Shown here piece by piece: positions 44,947 to 55,247 of a DNA stretch of 64,000 bases. The number at the start of each line of letters is the position of its first letter. The first letter of the stretch is position 1. Source of the DNA: Shinisaurus crocodilurus (taxonomy: Eukaryota; Chordata; Lepidosauria; Squamata; Shinisauridae); NCBI GenBank assembly GCA_021292165.1, contig CM037880.1, positions 181,061,085-181,125,084 of the forward strand, read 5' to 3'. The notes under the pieces were generated by a model. It saw nothing but the letters and a program-made list of their open reading frames with translations, was not told the DNA's origin and made no database searches. Both the position numbers and the translations under genes were made by a program.

Positions 44947-46337
44947 CAGGGCCAGTGCTACCATTAGGCCAACTAGGCGGCTGCCTAGGGCGCTGGGCTA
45001 AAGGAGGCGCCAGAAATGCCTTGGGGGAAAAAATACATCACGTATTTTACCAAGTTTGTTTTACCAATCATGTCCTGTGGCGGGGAAGGGAAGGCGAAAG
45101 AAGCGCACCCCTCCCTCTCTCTCCTCCAGCTCGTTACCAGGAACAGCAGCAGGCAGGCTCCTCCTCACAACCAGCATCAAAAGAGGCAGAGAAGGCTACA
45201 GACTGGAGGAGGGGAGGCGGGCAGGGGCCAATGATGGGAGGCTGGTGGGCGGCTGGAAGGATGCACCTCCTTCGCCTTCCCTCTCAAGGATGCACCTGCA
45301 AACACCTCCTTCGCCTTCCCTCCCTCGCGCGAGCCTCAGGTTCCTCAGCTCAAGGTCCCCTGAAAGCAGTTATTTCCAGCAACCAGGGAGGGAGGGAAAG
45401 GTATTTTAAGCTAATTGGGGCTCCAATGTTTTAATTATTTACCATGCTGTTTCTGTGTTTTGGTTTTAAATGGTTTTAGGATGCAATCCTATGCGTGTTT
45501 GGAGGGGGGGGGAATCCTACAACTCCCAGCATTCCCCAGCCAGCCATGCGCAATCCTATGCACGTTGAGGTAGAAAAAAGCCCCACAACTCCCAGCGTTC
45601 CAACAGCCAGCCATGCTGGCTGGTGAATGCTGGGAGTTGCAGGGCTTTTTTCTGCCTCAACGTGTTTAGGATTGTGCCCTGAGCTGTTGATGTTTTCTTT
45701 ACTGTACTTTGAATATTGTTGTCTGCCTTGAGCACTAGGCTGGTAAAGGGAAAGACAGGATAATATACATTATTCTGATAAAGAAATATTGCAACAAAGT
45801 GAAAGAGGAGGGGAAGTAGCAAGTTTCGTAAATCCCCTCCTAAATTTGAACCAGATGATCCACGGGCTCTCTCTTTGCTATGTTTCTACTACATGCATCC
45901 CCCCCCTGCAACCCAGAAGGTGTACGAGTCAAACCGGTGTCTCTGCACCTCCACCCTGCGAGGTAGGACAGGCTGCAAGACGCCCTTTTGTCTCTATTCC
46001 TCACAGGTAGCGCCACCACACCTCTCTCACATCCTTTTTTCATATCCCTTGTGCTGCCTGCAGGAGGAGACAGGCTTTTACATATATATGGAGTAGGAGA
46101 AGGCCCTTGGGAGTTCCTGGCATAGCTGGGCTGATGTTGCCTCTTTGCTTTCCTCGTGAACACAAAGGAAAAGTCTCAAAGTCCACAAAGTTTTTCTATG
46201 GGGCTTGGCAGTTCCCAGGGAGGGAAATTTATTTCATAATGGGCATAGGGCTGGAGGGAGGGAAGGCTCAAGTGGGAAGGGGGCGCGCTAAATATCTGAT
46301 CTTGCCTAGGGCACCAAATTGCCTTGCACCGGGCCTG
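44947..46337 (+). mobile_element. hAT-like element with unlike interior, family P copy 2
   Basis: It is flanked by an exact 8-bp duplication, cttgacac, at 44939-44946 and 46338-46345. The left end (CAGGGCCAGTGCTACCATTA) and right end ('ctgatcttgcctagggcacc' to 'caccgggcctg') match copy 1. Between about 45010 and 46228 the sequence differs from copy 1. It is moderately GC-rich with 'caccccttcctctctct'-like and 'cctccttcgccttccct' repeats, and it contains a foldback insertion at about 45478-45680. There is no transposase. Confidence 0.85.
45478..45680. mobile_element. Compound foldback insertion
   Basis: Two copies of a 'caatcctatgcacgttgagg' arm, each followed by 'acaactcccagc' text, face a right arm 'tgctgggagttgcagggctt' to 'cgtgtttaggattgtgccct'. 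It is related to the element at 53657-53769. One arm is duplicated or two insertions are stacked. Confidence 0.7.
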
Positions 46338-46403
46338 CTTGACACACATACACCCCAGCGGGCCTGCCCCACAGTCTGAGAAACACTGCCTTAGTGATTC
46401 ATC

Positions 46404-46740
46404 TAGGGTTCCTTCTTATGCCTCTCAAAAAAGAGGACAAAAGAGGACATCACTTTGAATAAAATTTGCATAAAATTTAAACAGAAATACAGTACATCTC
46501 ACCATAGTGGTGACGACTGTGACCAGGTGAGCTGTGTGCCTGCTCAGTCTGCTGCTGTTAACTGTTGATGGGCATCTTCAAGGCCCTGTTCAGCCTTCAT
46601 ATGGTGCTTTATCTTTAAACCAGACTTGGACTGGACAGTCTTTCAGATAAACAGAGGACAATTTAAAATAGAGTACGGTCCTCTGACAGTCTTTCAAATA
46701 AAAGACTGTCCTATGCAAAGTAGGACACAAGGCTGCCCTA
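46404..46740 (-). mobile_element. hAT-like element, family F copy 4
   Basis: The termini TAGGGTTCC and GGCTGCCCTA are degenerate. The interior shares 'gctgtgtgcctgctcagtct' with 20903-21270 and 'caaataaaagactgtcct' with the family. The flanks do not match clearly. Confidence 0.65.
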
Positions 46741-47792
46741 ATTTTTGGTAGAAAACCAAAATACTAATGGGGTACTCTGCTTTAGTCTGAGGGAGTCCTA
46801 ATACATATGGTGCAAAATAATAATACTACTACTAATAATAATGAAATATTCCACAAATGAAACTCACTCTTGCATCAGCTACCTCAGGGACTAGTTAATC
46901 CACAGTTGTGTTTGCCTGTAGTAAATCTTCACCTGCTTCAACACCTCAAAATGATTTGCTGTCTCTAGGTGTACTAACAACATTCTTTATGTGAGAACTT
47001 TATGGCTTAAGAACTGTAAAGGGGGCAGCTGGCTCAATGGGGTGATTAGTCAGTCCTCACAGCTCTTGGTCAGAATTTAAATATATAGAAAAGCAATTTC
47101 AGTTCTCATTTTGTAATTTGATATATAGTAGATGTTTCTTTCTGTGCTCCCTGATTACCTAGGAGATTTGTCTTATATCATCAGTTGCGTTGCAAATCCC
47201 CTTTTAATAATACAGCATGTTGAATTGGGACCATGTTGAGCACTCTGGAATGTTGAGAATGTTTTTCGATCCAGCTGTAAATCGGAAGGATATAACTCTG
47301 GCCTGCGTCCTGCTTTTCAAAGTACCAGCACCATAGAAAATGAAAAGTGCTGAGCCAACTGGGAAGGTAGCATTGATCACTGATTATAGATTAACAGGCA
47401 TACCAAGATATAAGCCCTATGCAGACCTTCAAACAGTGTCCGGTGAATGCGTCAAGCGGGAGCAGGATCATGGTGGCAAGAACTCCTCCATCTGTGATGA
47501 GTTTAACATTTGCATGGAGCCTATGTATGAGCAACTGAGCCAGGTGAGGCTCTCTGCAGGCATTTGGAAACTCTGGAAAACAATATTCCTGAAAGAGCTC
47601 CGTGCAGACATTCAGCTGAATGTGTGTTTTGGTCCCATGTCCCATGTGTGTTCACTGTATACAATTTGAACATCTGCACAAGACTGGTTGGGCCAATTCC
47701 TCCCAAAATGGATCTCGGCTTTATTGCAATTAATCTATGAGAAAGCACCAACTCCATCTCTCATGTCACAACTATGACAAAGCAGCCTTTTG
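46741..47792. other. Unassigned; one 109-codon open frame
   Basis: The plus frame 47340-47669 is open for 109 codons, and a CAG|GTGAGG sequence resembling a 5' splice site lies near 47540. There is no convincing acceptor upstream, and I do not recognise the peptide. I treat it as unassigned sequence that might be an exon or conserved element. Confidence 0.3.
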
Positions 47793-47898
47793 CAACATGG
47801 TGCCCTCCAGATGGTTTGGATGACAAATATGGCCATTGACTGGGGATAATGGGGGTTGTAGTCCAACACTTCTGGAAGGCACCTCATTGGGGAAAGTT
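47793..47898. mobile_element. Palindromic MITE, family B
   Basis: The arms 'cagccttttgcaacatggtg' and 'ggcacctcattggggaaagt' are imperfect complements. The centre includes 'gggggttgtagtccaaca'. It is old and the duplication is not clear. Confidence 0.65.
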
Positions 47899-49266
47899 GA
47901 ATGAGAAGAACCTGTTTGGAGCTTATTTCTGACAAGGAAATGTTGCTGGCCTACAGCTCCCAAGCACAATTACATCCCTTCAGTAAGTTTCCTTCACTTC
48001 ACTATCTTCCTTTCCATCCTTCTCTACCCACCTTTCCTCTTTTCCATTCCTCTTTCTCTTTCTGCTGAGCATTCTGGGAAGTATAATATCCCAGAATCAG
48101 ACTACAAAAAGTCTCAAGGAACCAATTTAACAATAGATAAATAAATCCCAAGAGAATCTTGGGAAGTCTGGCCCTCAGAATTCTACACAATAGCCTTACT
48201 CCACTCCTTCTGTCGGCAGTTCCCCTGCCATAAAGAATTAACTTCACAGCTGAGGAGGCGAAGGAATCAAGCGGAATTAGGAGGTCGAAAGTGGGTAAAT
48301 AACATTCAGAGACTTTGGTCAAGCTATAGACATCTAGCTGTCTGAAGCCATAATGGCTTGGGGGTAGTGGGTTAACACTGCAGTTCCAAGTTTAGAACTT
48401 CCCTTCTTGGTCCTCCTGTCCGTCATTCATTATCTTGTAAAACTAGCATTACAGCAGAATCCTTCATGTGGATGAAACTGTCAGGGAGCTTATTAAAGCT
48501 TGGGAGAAGGCTGGATTTACTCCATCATTCCACAACCTGTTTCTGATAGCATCCTCCTAATCTCATAAATGTTATGCTGCTGTTGAATACAGTTGTTGAA
48601 CAAGAGAAGAAAGCGGTTCATCAAGTGCCTGCCATTATGCATTGACTCTCCTGCTCATGTGAACAAATGTGTAGTCTGGCGGCAAGTCATCCATTTTAGA
48701 TGACCGCATTAGTGTTCCATTAAAGAGCAAAATGTGTTTAACACAGAGAAGTGACGTGCAGTTCATCGGTGTTGCAGAGCAGCTGGGATTGGGTCCTTCT
48801 GGTCAAGAAAAGAGAAGTTTTGTTACCAGAAAATTGACTCCAAGGAGACTATTAGGGACAATGCAAGCAAACCATAGTTTTTTCTCCTGACATGGTGTTT
48901 GTTTTGAACAGTGCCCATAAAATTGCTCTTCACAGGGAGGTGTGATCCCTTCTCTGTGATTTACTGTTCTTGAGACCAAGAGACTACCTTGTGATTTACA
49001 CAGAGAATGGGGAATCTGACATCAGTGGGACTAATTGCTTTCATTTATCATGCTTCTCAGAACACTTTCAGGAACAATGCCTCAAGTCACTTGCCCTCAC
49101 GAACCAGCAAAGCCCAGGCTTAAAGGATCATTGCAGGAGGGGAAAAACACTGTAAGGCTTATAGTCCATTTTTGTTGTGGCCTAAAAGTGCAGCAAGTTC
49201 AAATTCACTTATAGGAGGTACAAGTGGGGATGACAACAATAAGTTGCAGTGTAAATTCACACCATA
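47899..49266. other. No assignable feature; possible conserved non-coding sequence
   Basis: About 48420-48900 is free of any repeat I recognise, which is unusual in this window. It could be a conserved element, but single-sequence data cannot show that. Confidence 0.35.
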
Positions 49267-49388
49267 GCCCAAGCTGCTTCCCTCCAGATGTGTTGGGCAA
49301 CAACTATTATCCCCAGCCATTGGCCATATTGGCTGGGGAGGATGGGAGTTGTAGTCCAACACAGCTAGAGGACTCCAGGTTGGGAAGA
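49267..49388. mobile_element. Palindromic MITE, family B
   Basis: The left arm 'gctgcttccctccagatgtg' pairs with the right arm 'aggactccaggttgggaaga'. The inner blocks 'attatccccagccattggcc' and 'tattggctggggaggatggg' pair well. Confidence 0.78.
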
Positions 49389-50258
49389 ATGCCCTAACTG
49401 GAAGGCTCCTAGTCTAGGTTGCAGCCAGCCATGCAGGGTACTAAGGATAGTATTTGGTATAAGGGGCTCCTTCTCCCCAGCACCACCACGGACGGTTTCC
49501 CATTTCTTTTCTAACTGACACTCAATATTCCATGTCTCCTGGAGGCCACTGAGCATGTTCAGTCCTCAATGTGCTCTTTCCCCCCTCCCCTTCTTAGTGA
49601 TCTGTATTTCTGCATATCACAGAGTTCACCTGAGCATGCTGAAGGTGCACTATGCATCTCTTTTATGGAGTCCTGCCTGCCAATGGAGGATAAGTCACCC
49701 ATCATCAAGAGGCTGGCTTTGCTCTCACTGCAACAGGGTTTCCAAGTGCGGCACTTCAGCTTTCCTCCTGTGAGTGAACCATGACCATTCATTTACATGA
49801 GAGAAAGTAAAAGGTGGCGGCCAGCTTTCTGCCACTGGTGAGCCTTGGACAATTAAAGCCTGTTTCTGTCTGCTCAGCCCAACCGCTCCATCTGCATGGC
49901 CCCATCCCGAGCTATGGCTCTGGTGTGTCACACTAGAGTGTGACAGAATGCTGGCAACTGATTCCAGTTTCATGGGGAGCAGGCAGACATTCTGGCAAAC
50001 AGTGCCCATCTAGATAGCAACATCGGTTTCCCCAAAGCAAACAGCATGCCCTTGAAGCTCCTGAGGCCCCTTCTTCCAACCAGCTGAAGGGGTATTTACT
50101 CCCAATGAAAATAGCCACTTCAAAGGAGCGGTTGACCACCACAGGAGAGGAAAGAGTTAAACTCTGCCTCCTTAACTGCTGTGATCCAAACAATTATCAC
50201 CTCTCCTCTCCACCACTGCTGCTACTAGATGCACCTTCACTGTATTTAACATCACATA
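49389..50258. other. No feature recognised
   Basis: No gene or clear repeat is visible, apart from the text at 49510-49562 also seen near 36615. Open frames of 62-94 codons overlap one another on both strands. Confidence 0.4.
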
Positions 50259-50260
50259 TA

Positions 50261-50503
50261 CAGTAATACCTTGGATTGCAAGTAACTTGGTTTGAGAGCG
50301 TTTTGCAAGACAAGCAAATTTTTTAAATATTTATTATTACTTGATATACAAGCAACGTCTTGCACTACAAGTACTGTAGTACGGCTTAAATTAAAAATCC
50401 CTGTACAAATTTTTTTGGGGGGGATTTCATTTTGATATAAGAGTGTTTTGGATTACAAGCACCTTTCCGGAACGAATTATGCTCTCAATCCAAGGCATGA
50501 CTG
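50261..50503. mobile_element. Mariner-type non-autonomous element, copy 3
   Basis: The ends CAGTAATACCTTGG and CCAAGGCATGACTG are flanked by TA (50259-50260 and 50504-50505). It is 243 bp, inverted relative to copies 1 and 2. Confidence 0.9.
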
Positions 50504-50505
50504 TA

Positions 50506-51464
50506 GTCTTGCCCCTAGAACTGCCACCTTTTTTGTTCTCTAGTGGGAATCCTACATCCTTAATGGATGCACAAGAGCCAGAAATATTTTATTAAATATA
50601 ATATTTTAATATAATATTTTATTAAATACAATAAAATATTTTATTTATTGATTTGATTTTGTGAAAGACCAACAACCGGGTCTTTGGTGCGAGTTCAGCA
50701 CTTAATGGGTTAACCGGCACCGAGATATTGCCCTTTACAGGACTCACAAGCGATTTAAACCCAACCGCGACCTAAATATAACACGTAACCGTATTTAAAC
50801 CAAAGAATAGACTATATTTACTACAAGGTTAATGGAGCGGAACTAATAGACTTCCAGGAATGTTGCACTATAAACAAAACCAGGTCGTGACCTGAATCAC
50901 TAGAAAGCTTGAATACAGAGGCGTAGCGTATTGCAGTAAGAGAGAGTCACTTCACCCCAGAGACTCTGGACTTACGGACTTTGCGTAGCGGTCTGCATCG
51001 CCGACTCCGAGCCTGCCACGCTTGGGGAAGAGAACTGCTTGGCCCTAGCTGGTGCTGGGGTTTGAAGAGATCAGCCTGTCCTGTGTTCTTAACAACCCAG
51101 TACCTCTGGCCGGGGTTTTTTCTACCCTGCATACCCCTCCCCGCCTCTTGGCGATCAGGTGGGCTTATTCCTGCCCAGAAAAAGGTGGCGCCTTGGATTT
51201 ACCGGCCTCTTTTGGGATACTTGGCAGCTCTTTGAGACTGCCTCTCACCTTGGGATTGTTCATGCCTCTTCATGTGGATTGATGTAGATGTGCTCTATTG
51301 AGGTTATGCAGATGTGGTCACGTACTACCTGTCTCACCAGAACTGTGACTCCTGTCCCCTGGGTGGGGGATTATGCAGAAAGGGTTGCCAAATGTACAGG
51401 GGAAAACTATGTCAGGGTTCATGGCAGGGTTCATGTCACTGTGTGTGTGCTCAGGCTTTCTCCA
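50506..51464. other. Unassigned, CpG-containing stretch
   Basis: From about 50650 to 51240 the sequence has more CpG than its surroundings and no repeat I can name. It starts 'tgaaagaccaacaaccggg'. An old LTR or a gene-proximal element is possible, but I find no matching terminus or duplication. Confidence 0.35.
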
Positions 51465-51628
51465 CAGATTTGTACCCCACGTTTCCACCAAAAAGATGGC
51501 ATTCAAGGTGGCTAACAACCATATGAACTAAAAGAGATAAAACATGAAAATATTTAAAATAACTTGGTTAAAACAATAATAAAACAAAAACGTAAAAAAC
51601 AGTTAAAAAGCACAACAATAACAGAATA
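51465..51628 (-). mobile_element. L2-like LINE 3' end fragment, reverse
   Basis: On the minus strand, T-rich text ends with 'gccaccttgaatgccatct' and 'ggtggaaacgtggggtacaa', the reverse of a LINE tail similar to 14925-15075. Confidence 0.5.
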
Positions 51629-51630
51629 AA

Positions 51631-52211
51631 AACAAATTTAAGGATTAGGTGTAGCACAGTTGTAGACTAACTGTTTTAGTTGTTTGGATATTTTAATAAA
51701 TTAGCATGAACTTTTGTGGGTTACAGCCCACTTCATCAGATACTATAAGTGGAACTGGAGGCTTTGAGTCTGAAAAGACAGTTAAACAGGTAGATCTGCA
51801 GCAGTTACAAACCACAAGGTGCACTGAGAGTCTTTATAATGTGCATAGAAACCATAGTCCCTATTGAGTCCCTGATTAACACAATCAAATTTATTTATCA
51901 TCTATCTGTTTAACTGTCTTTTCAGACTCAAAGCCTCCAGTTCTACTCAGAGCATCTAATGAAGTGGGTTGTAACCCATGAAATCTCACGCTAATTTATT
52001 AAAATATCCAAACAACTACAACAGTTAGTCTATATGTGTGTTACACTAGACCAGGGCTCTCCAAGCTTGGATCCCCAGATGTTGCTGGCCTACAGCTCCC
52101 AGCATACCCAGCCAGCATGGCTAATGGCAAGGGATTCTGGGAGCTGTAGCCCAGCAACGTCTGGGGACCCAAGGTTGGAGAGACCTGCACTAGACCCTTG
52201 AATTTGTTAAC
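51631..52211. mobile_element. Large foldback element, invaded by a MITE
   Basis: Arms of about 160 bp pair: 'tagactaactgttttagttg', 'gatattttaataaattagc', 'gcccacttcatcaga' and 'tttgagtctgaaaagacagt' on the left recur as complements at 51900-52050. The outermost arm continues beyond the MITE at 52052-52187 ('cccttgaatttgtt' pairing with 'aacaaatttaagg'). The family is unassigned; its text is common in reptile genomes. Confidence 0.8.
52052..52187. mobile_element. Palindromic MITE, family A2 copy 2
   Basis: It is flanked by an exact 8-bp duplication, cactagac, at 52044-52051 and 52188-52195. The ends are CAGGGCTCTCCAAGC and TTGGAGAGACCTG. It is close to 36804-36939. Confidence 0.92.
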
Positions 52212-53393
52212 AGAAGGCTAATACGGTTATACTATACTAGTATAAAAACAGTCTGCAATGCAACAGACCAGTTTATATGCCAAAGGCCTGCACAAAAAGG
52301 TTTTGCCTGCTGGCAGGCAGAAGGACGGCAGAGAGTGAGCCAAACCAGCTTCCCTCAACAGGGAGTTCCATCCTTCCAGACTGGATTTAGTTACACGTGT
52401 AGGAGGAAAGGCATTCTGGTGCATACTCAGAGGGGCTCTTCACTTCCCAGATTGCAGGGCTGAGCCTTTGCACGGGATACTGGTTCTCCAGAATCAAATC
52501 AAGATCAAATCAAGATCAACTATTCTGCGCAGATGTGGGCGGCTACAGGAGGCCAAGTCTGAACTGGGGAAAACTGATTTAAATTATTAGGTTGCTTAAT
52601 CCTTAAACAAATTTTGGCAAGGAAGGAAGCAGCAAATTAAAAAATAAAATAAAAACAAACCCAAAGCCATCTAATCGTGTTGGAAATTAAAAAGGAGGAG
52701 TGAGTCAGACTATTGGTTGAGATCAGGTTTCGAAAGTGCACTTATATGTCAGTAACAATTAACATGCCAGCTCCATTCACAAAAGAGAATGACCATATTT
52801 TCACACGACTCTGAGTGTGTGTCTGCTCACGCGTACACATGGGGGAGTGGACGGGGAAAGGTCTCCCAAAAGGGAAACGTCGAGCAAATCTCTTTAGCAG
52901 CTGCTGGTTTCCAAGCCACAGGATTCAAAAGGATGTTGTGAGAAACGGCCGAAAGGAGGAAGGAAACTCAACTCAAATCCCAGATCAGTCTGCACCTTCT
53001 TGTCCTGAGTGGTGTCGCAATAATTTAATTGCATTTCAGCTGGTGTTGAGGTCCTGCAGCATTAATATAATTCTAGCCTTTGAGGCCAATAATATTTTGC
53101 ACAACAGTGAGTTAAGATAGCAAAGGATATGCCCTGATCCAATGTTTCCATATGTAAAAATCTGGCTTTTTTTTTTTTAATTGGCATTACGGTAGAGGCA
53201 GGGACAGGCGGAGCAGGAGTCACCGAAATGTCATCCCCCCCCCGTAGCCTTGCTCATGGGTTGCCAGCACATGGAGGGGGACGTGGGATTGCACCTGCCA
53301 GCCCCTCTCTGACGTCCCCATGTCTCCCAGTCCCGGTGTCTTTGCATTCGGTGCACTCTTGGAAAGGGGCACTGAACACATTCTGCTGTATTC
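52212..53393. other. No feature recognised
   Basis: A short direct repeat, 'aatcaaatcaagatcaa', occurs near 52493-52520. No gene or clear repeat otherwise. Confidence 0.4.
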
Positions 53394-53401
53394 ACGTAGG
53401 C

Positions 53402-53893
53402 CAGGGGCGTTGAAGCTATATCAGCCCATGGCCTGAATTCCATCCTGAAGAAGCTCTTGGGGCTGGGGAGGGTGGGGAAGGGATGCATTCCAGTGGTGGG
53501 CAGGGCTGGAGGCAAAGGGGGCGGGCAGAACCAGAACCCCGCAAAATAGCAGCATAATTCAGCTTCAAGCTCTTACTGCCAAACTAAGCCTTGGGAGAGG
53601 CATTTCAATCTTATAGGATGGGGGTTGGTAACATGCAAAAGCTGGAAAGCCACTAAGGGTGCGTGCAATCCTATGCAGTGTGTTTAGACAGAAAAAAAGT
53701 CCTACAACTCCCAGCATACCCCAGCCAGCATGGACTTTTTTCTGTCTAAACATGCATAGGATTGCGCCCTAAATGATTGGCAGTTGTGGGAAAGGAGGTG
53801 GGCCCAGGGGAAGGGGGCGTGGCCATTTGCGGAAGCCCGGAGGGCCAGATTGGGACCCCAGGAGGGCTGGATTTGGCCTGCATCCCCACCCTG
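53402..53893 (+). mobile_element. hAT-like element, family G copy 4
   Basis: The start CAGGGGCGTTGAAGC and the end 'gcatccccaccctg' are flanked by acgtaggc (53394-53401) and gcataggc (53894-53901), a 6/8 match. It is interrupted at 53657-53769 by a foldback element. Confidence 0.8.
53657..53769. mobile_element. TAA-flanked foldback MITE (PIF/Harbinger-like)
   Basis: It starts GGGTGCGTGCAATCC and ends GGATTGCGCCC. It is flanked by TAA (53654-53656 and 53770-53772). Related host elements at 31103 and 19056 show the uninterrupted site ('accaccaaatgattgg'), which supports a 3-bp duplication. Length is 113 bp; the arms pair over about 50 bp each. Confidence 0.8.
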
Positions 53894-53901
53894 GCATAGG
53901 C

Positions 53902-54363
53902 TGTCCACCTTGTCAAGACCCTTTGCAGCTAGGGTCCCCAATGGCACGGGGAGCCTGTGCGTGTGCAGCTGCAGTATGCGCCCCCTCTGCAAGCTCCGCG
54001 GCATTCATGGATGTCAGGGGGGTGGGGGTGGGAAGAATACAGGTGCTGGGCCAGCAGGCATCGCCCTGCTTCTCCTTCCACACGTTGGGTGTGGGGAATT
54101 GAACATGTCACCAATGGGATCCCCCCCTTTGTGTTCTGGCCACATTGGGGAGGGGGGGGTCTAGTTTAGAGTCTGATTGCGCGAGGAGTACAAGCCTCCC
54201 CACGCACAACATTTCTGATAAGGATCATGCCCCGCTGCCTCAAGCCTGCAACATCCAAATAATATCTGCCTGATGAGGCAAAAACCTGCTGAAATACAAA
54301 GGCCACACCGACCTAAGTGCTCCGGGAAGGGATGGTTTTGTGATGATACCAGCTATAAATCCC
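53902..54363. other. No feature recognised
   Basis: No gene or clear repeat was found. The overlapping frames of 60-126 codons across 53773-54169 reflect GC-rich repeat text. Confidence 0.4.
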
Positions 54364-54535
54364 TTGGTCAGTCTTCCCCAATCTCGTGCCCTCCAGATGT
54401 GTGTTGGATGGCAATCCCCATCATTCCCAACCAGCATGGCCACCCATCACTCCCAGCCATTGGCTGTGCTGGCTGGGAATGATGGGAGTTGTAGTCCAAT
54501 GCACATCTGGAGGCGTCAGGTTGAGGAAGGCTGCT
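54364..54535. mobile_element. Palindromic MITE, family B, extended
   Basis: The arms 'cttccccaatctcgtgccct' and 'gaggcgtcaggttgaggaag' pair, with a centre enlarged by an extra 'cccagccattggctgtgc' segment. It is about 170 bp, longer than its relatives. Confidence 0.75.
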
Positions 54536-54937
54536 CCAGGATGTATGCAAGCCAAGCGGACGTGGTCTTTCTCTAGCCGCCAGTAACATACATCGCTCAT
54601 TCCTCTTGGTGGGCAGACACACAAAGCTGTATGAAATGGAACGGTGAGATTAAACATTCCAGCTGATGGCGAGCAGTTCAGTCCCAGAAGACTTCTCTCT
54701 TCAAAACAGCATTGTGTTTATACTTAGGGAAGCTTTTAGAATTTTCATTCTCACAAGTCACTCTGCTGTTGATTGTCACGCAGCTGCTTTTCCTCCAAAA
54801 CTAAAGAGGCCAGCTTAAGCACGCTTCGTAAACAGCGTGCTTAATATAATGTCTAGTTTGGCCCTCAGTCACAACTAACTTTAATTAGATTGGGGTCAAA
54901 GAGTTTTTGCAATTTTCAAATTAGCAAAGCTTTAAAT

Positions 54938-55035
54938 CAGGGGTGGGCAACTTCTGGCTGTCCCCTTGCCATTGGCTATGCTGGCTAGGGCTGATGGGAG
55001 TTGTAAGACAAAAACATCTGGGAGGCCTCAAGTTG
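54938..55035. mobile_element. Palindromic MITE, family B2, right end shortened
   Basis: It is flanked by an exact 8-bp duplication, ctttaaat, at 54930-54937 and 55036-55043. The left end is CAGGGGTGGGCAACTT; the right arm stops at 'cctcaagttg', lacking the last 9 or so bases of the expected end. Confidence 0.85.
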
Positions 55036-55049
55036 CTTTAAATATACTA

Positions 55050-55180
55050 GGTGCTGGATCCAGACTTAGTCATGCTTAGAGTGGACCTACTGAAATCAAG
55101 AGGATGTCAGTTAGTCATGACTAACTTGCCCCATTGATTCCAGTGGGTCTACTCTAAGCATGATTGAGTCTGGATCCAAC
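55050..55180. mobile_element. Foldback repeat with 'ctggatccagactta' arms
   Basis: The left arm 'tgctggatccagacttagtc' and 'tgcttagagtggacc' pair with the right arm 'gggtctactctaagca' and 'gagtctggatcca'. I see no clear target duplication. Confidence 0.7.
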
Positions 55181-55195
55181 ATGAGTTGTACTGAG

Positions 55196-55196
55196 T

Positions 55197-55239
<43 letters not shown>
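55196..55239. repeat. (GT)n(AT)n microsatellite
   Basis: A short GT run leads into about 13 AT units, directly next to the duplication of the following element. A separate (CA)n patch lies inside that element at about 55360-55387. Confidence 0.95.
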
Positions 55240-55247
55240 GATACAAG

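Noticed and set aside
50650..51240. Third LTR
   Set aside because: CpG content and the TG start are suggestive, but I find no right end, duplication or poly(A) signal that would support it.
53773..54169. Cluster of overlapping open frames on both strands
   Set aside because: They span the end of a family G hAT element and GC-rich flank and do not resemble proteins.
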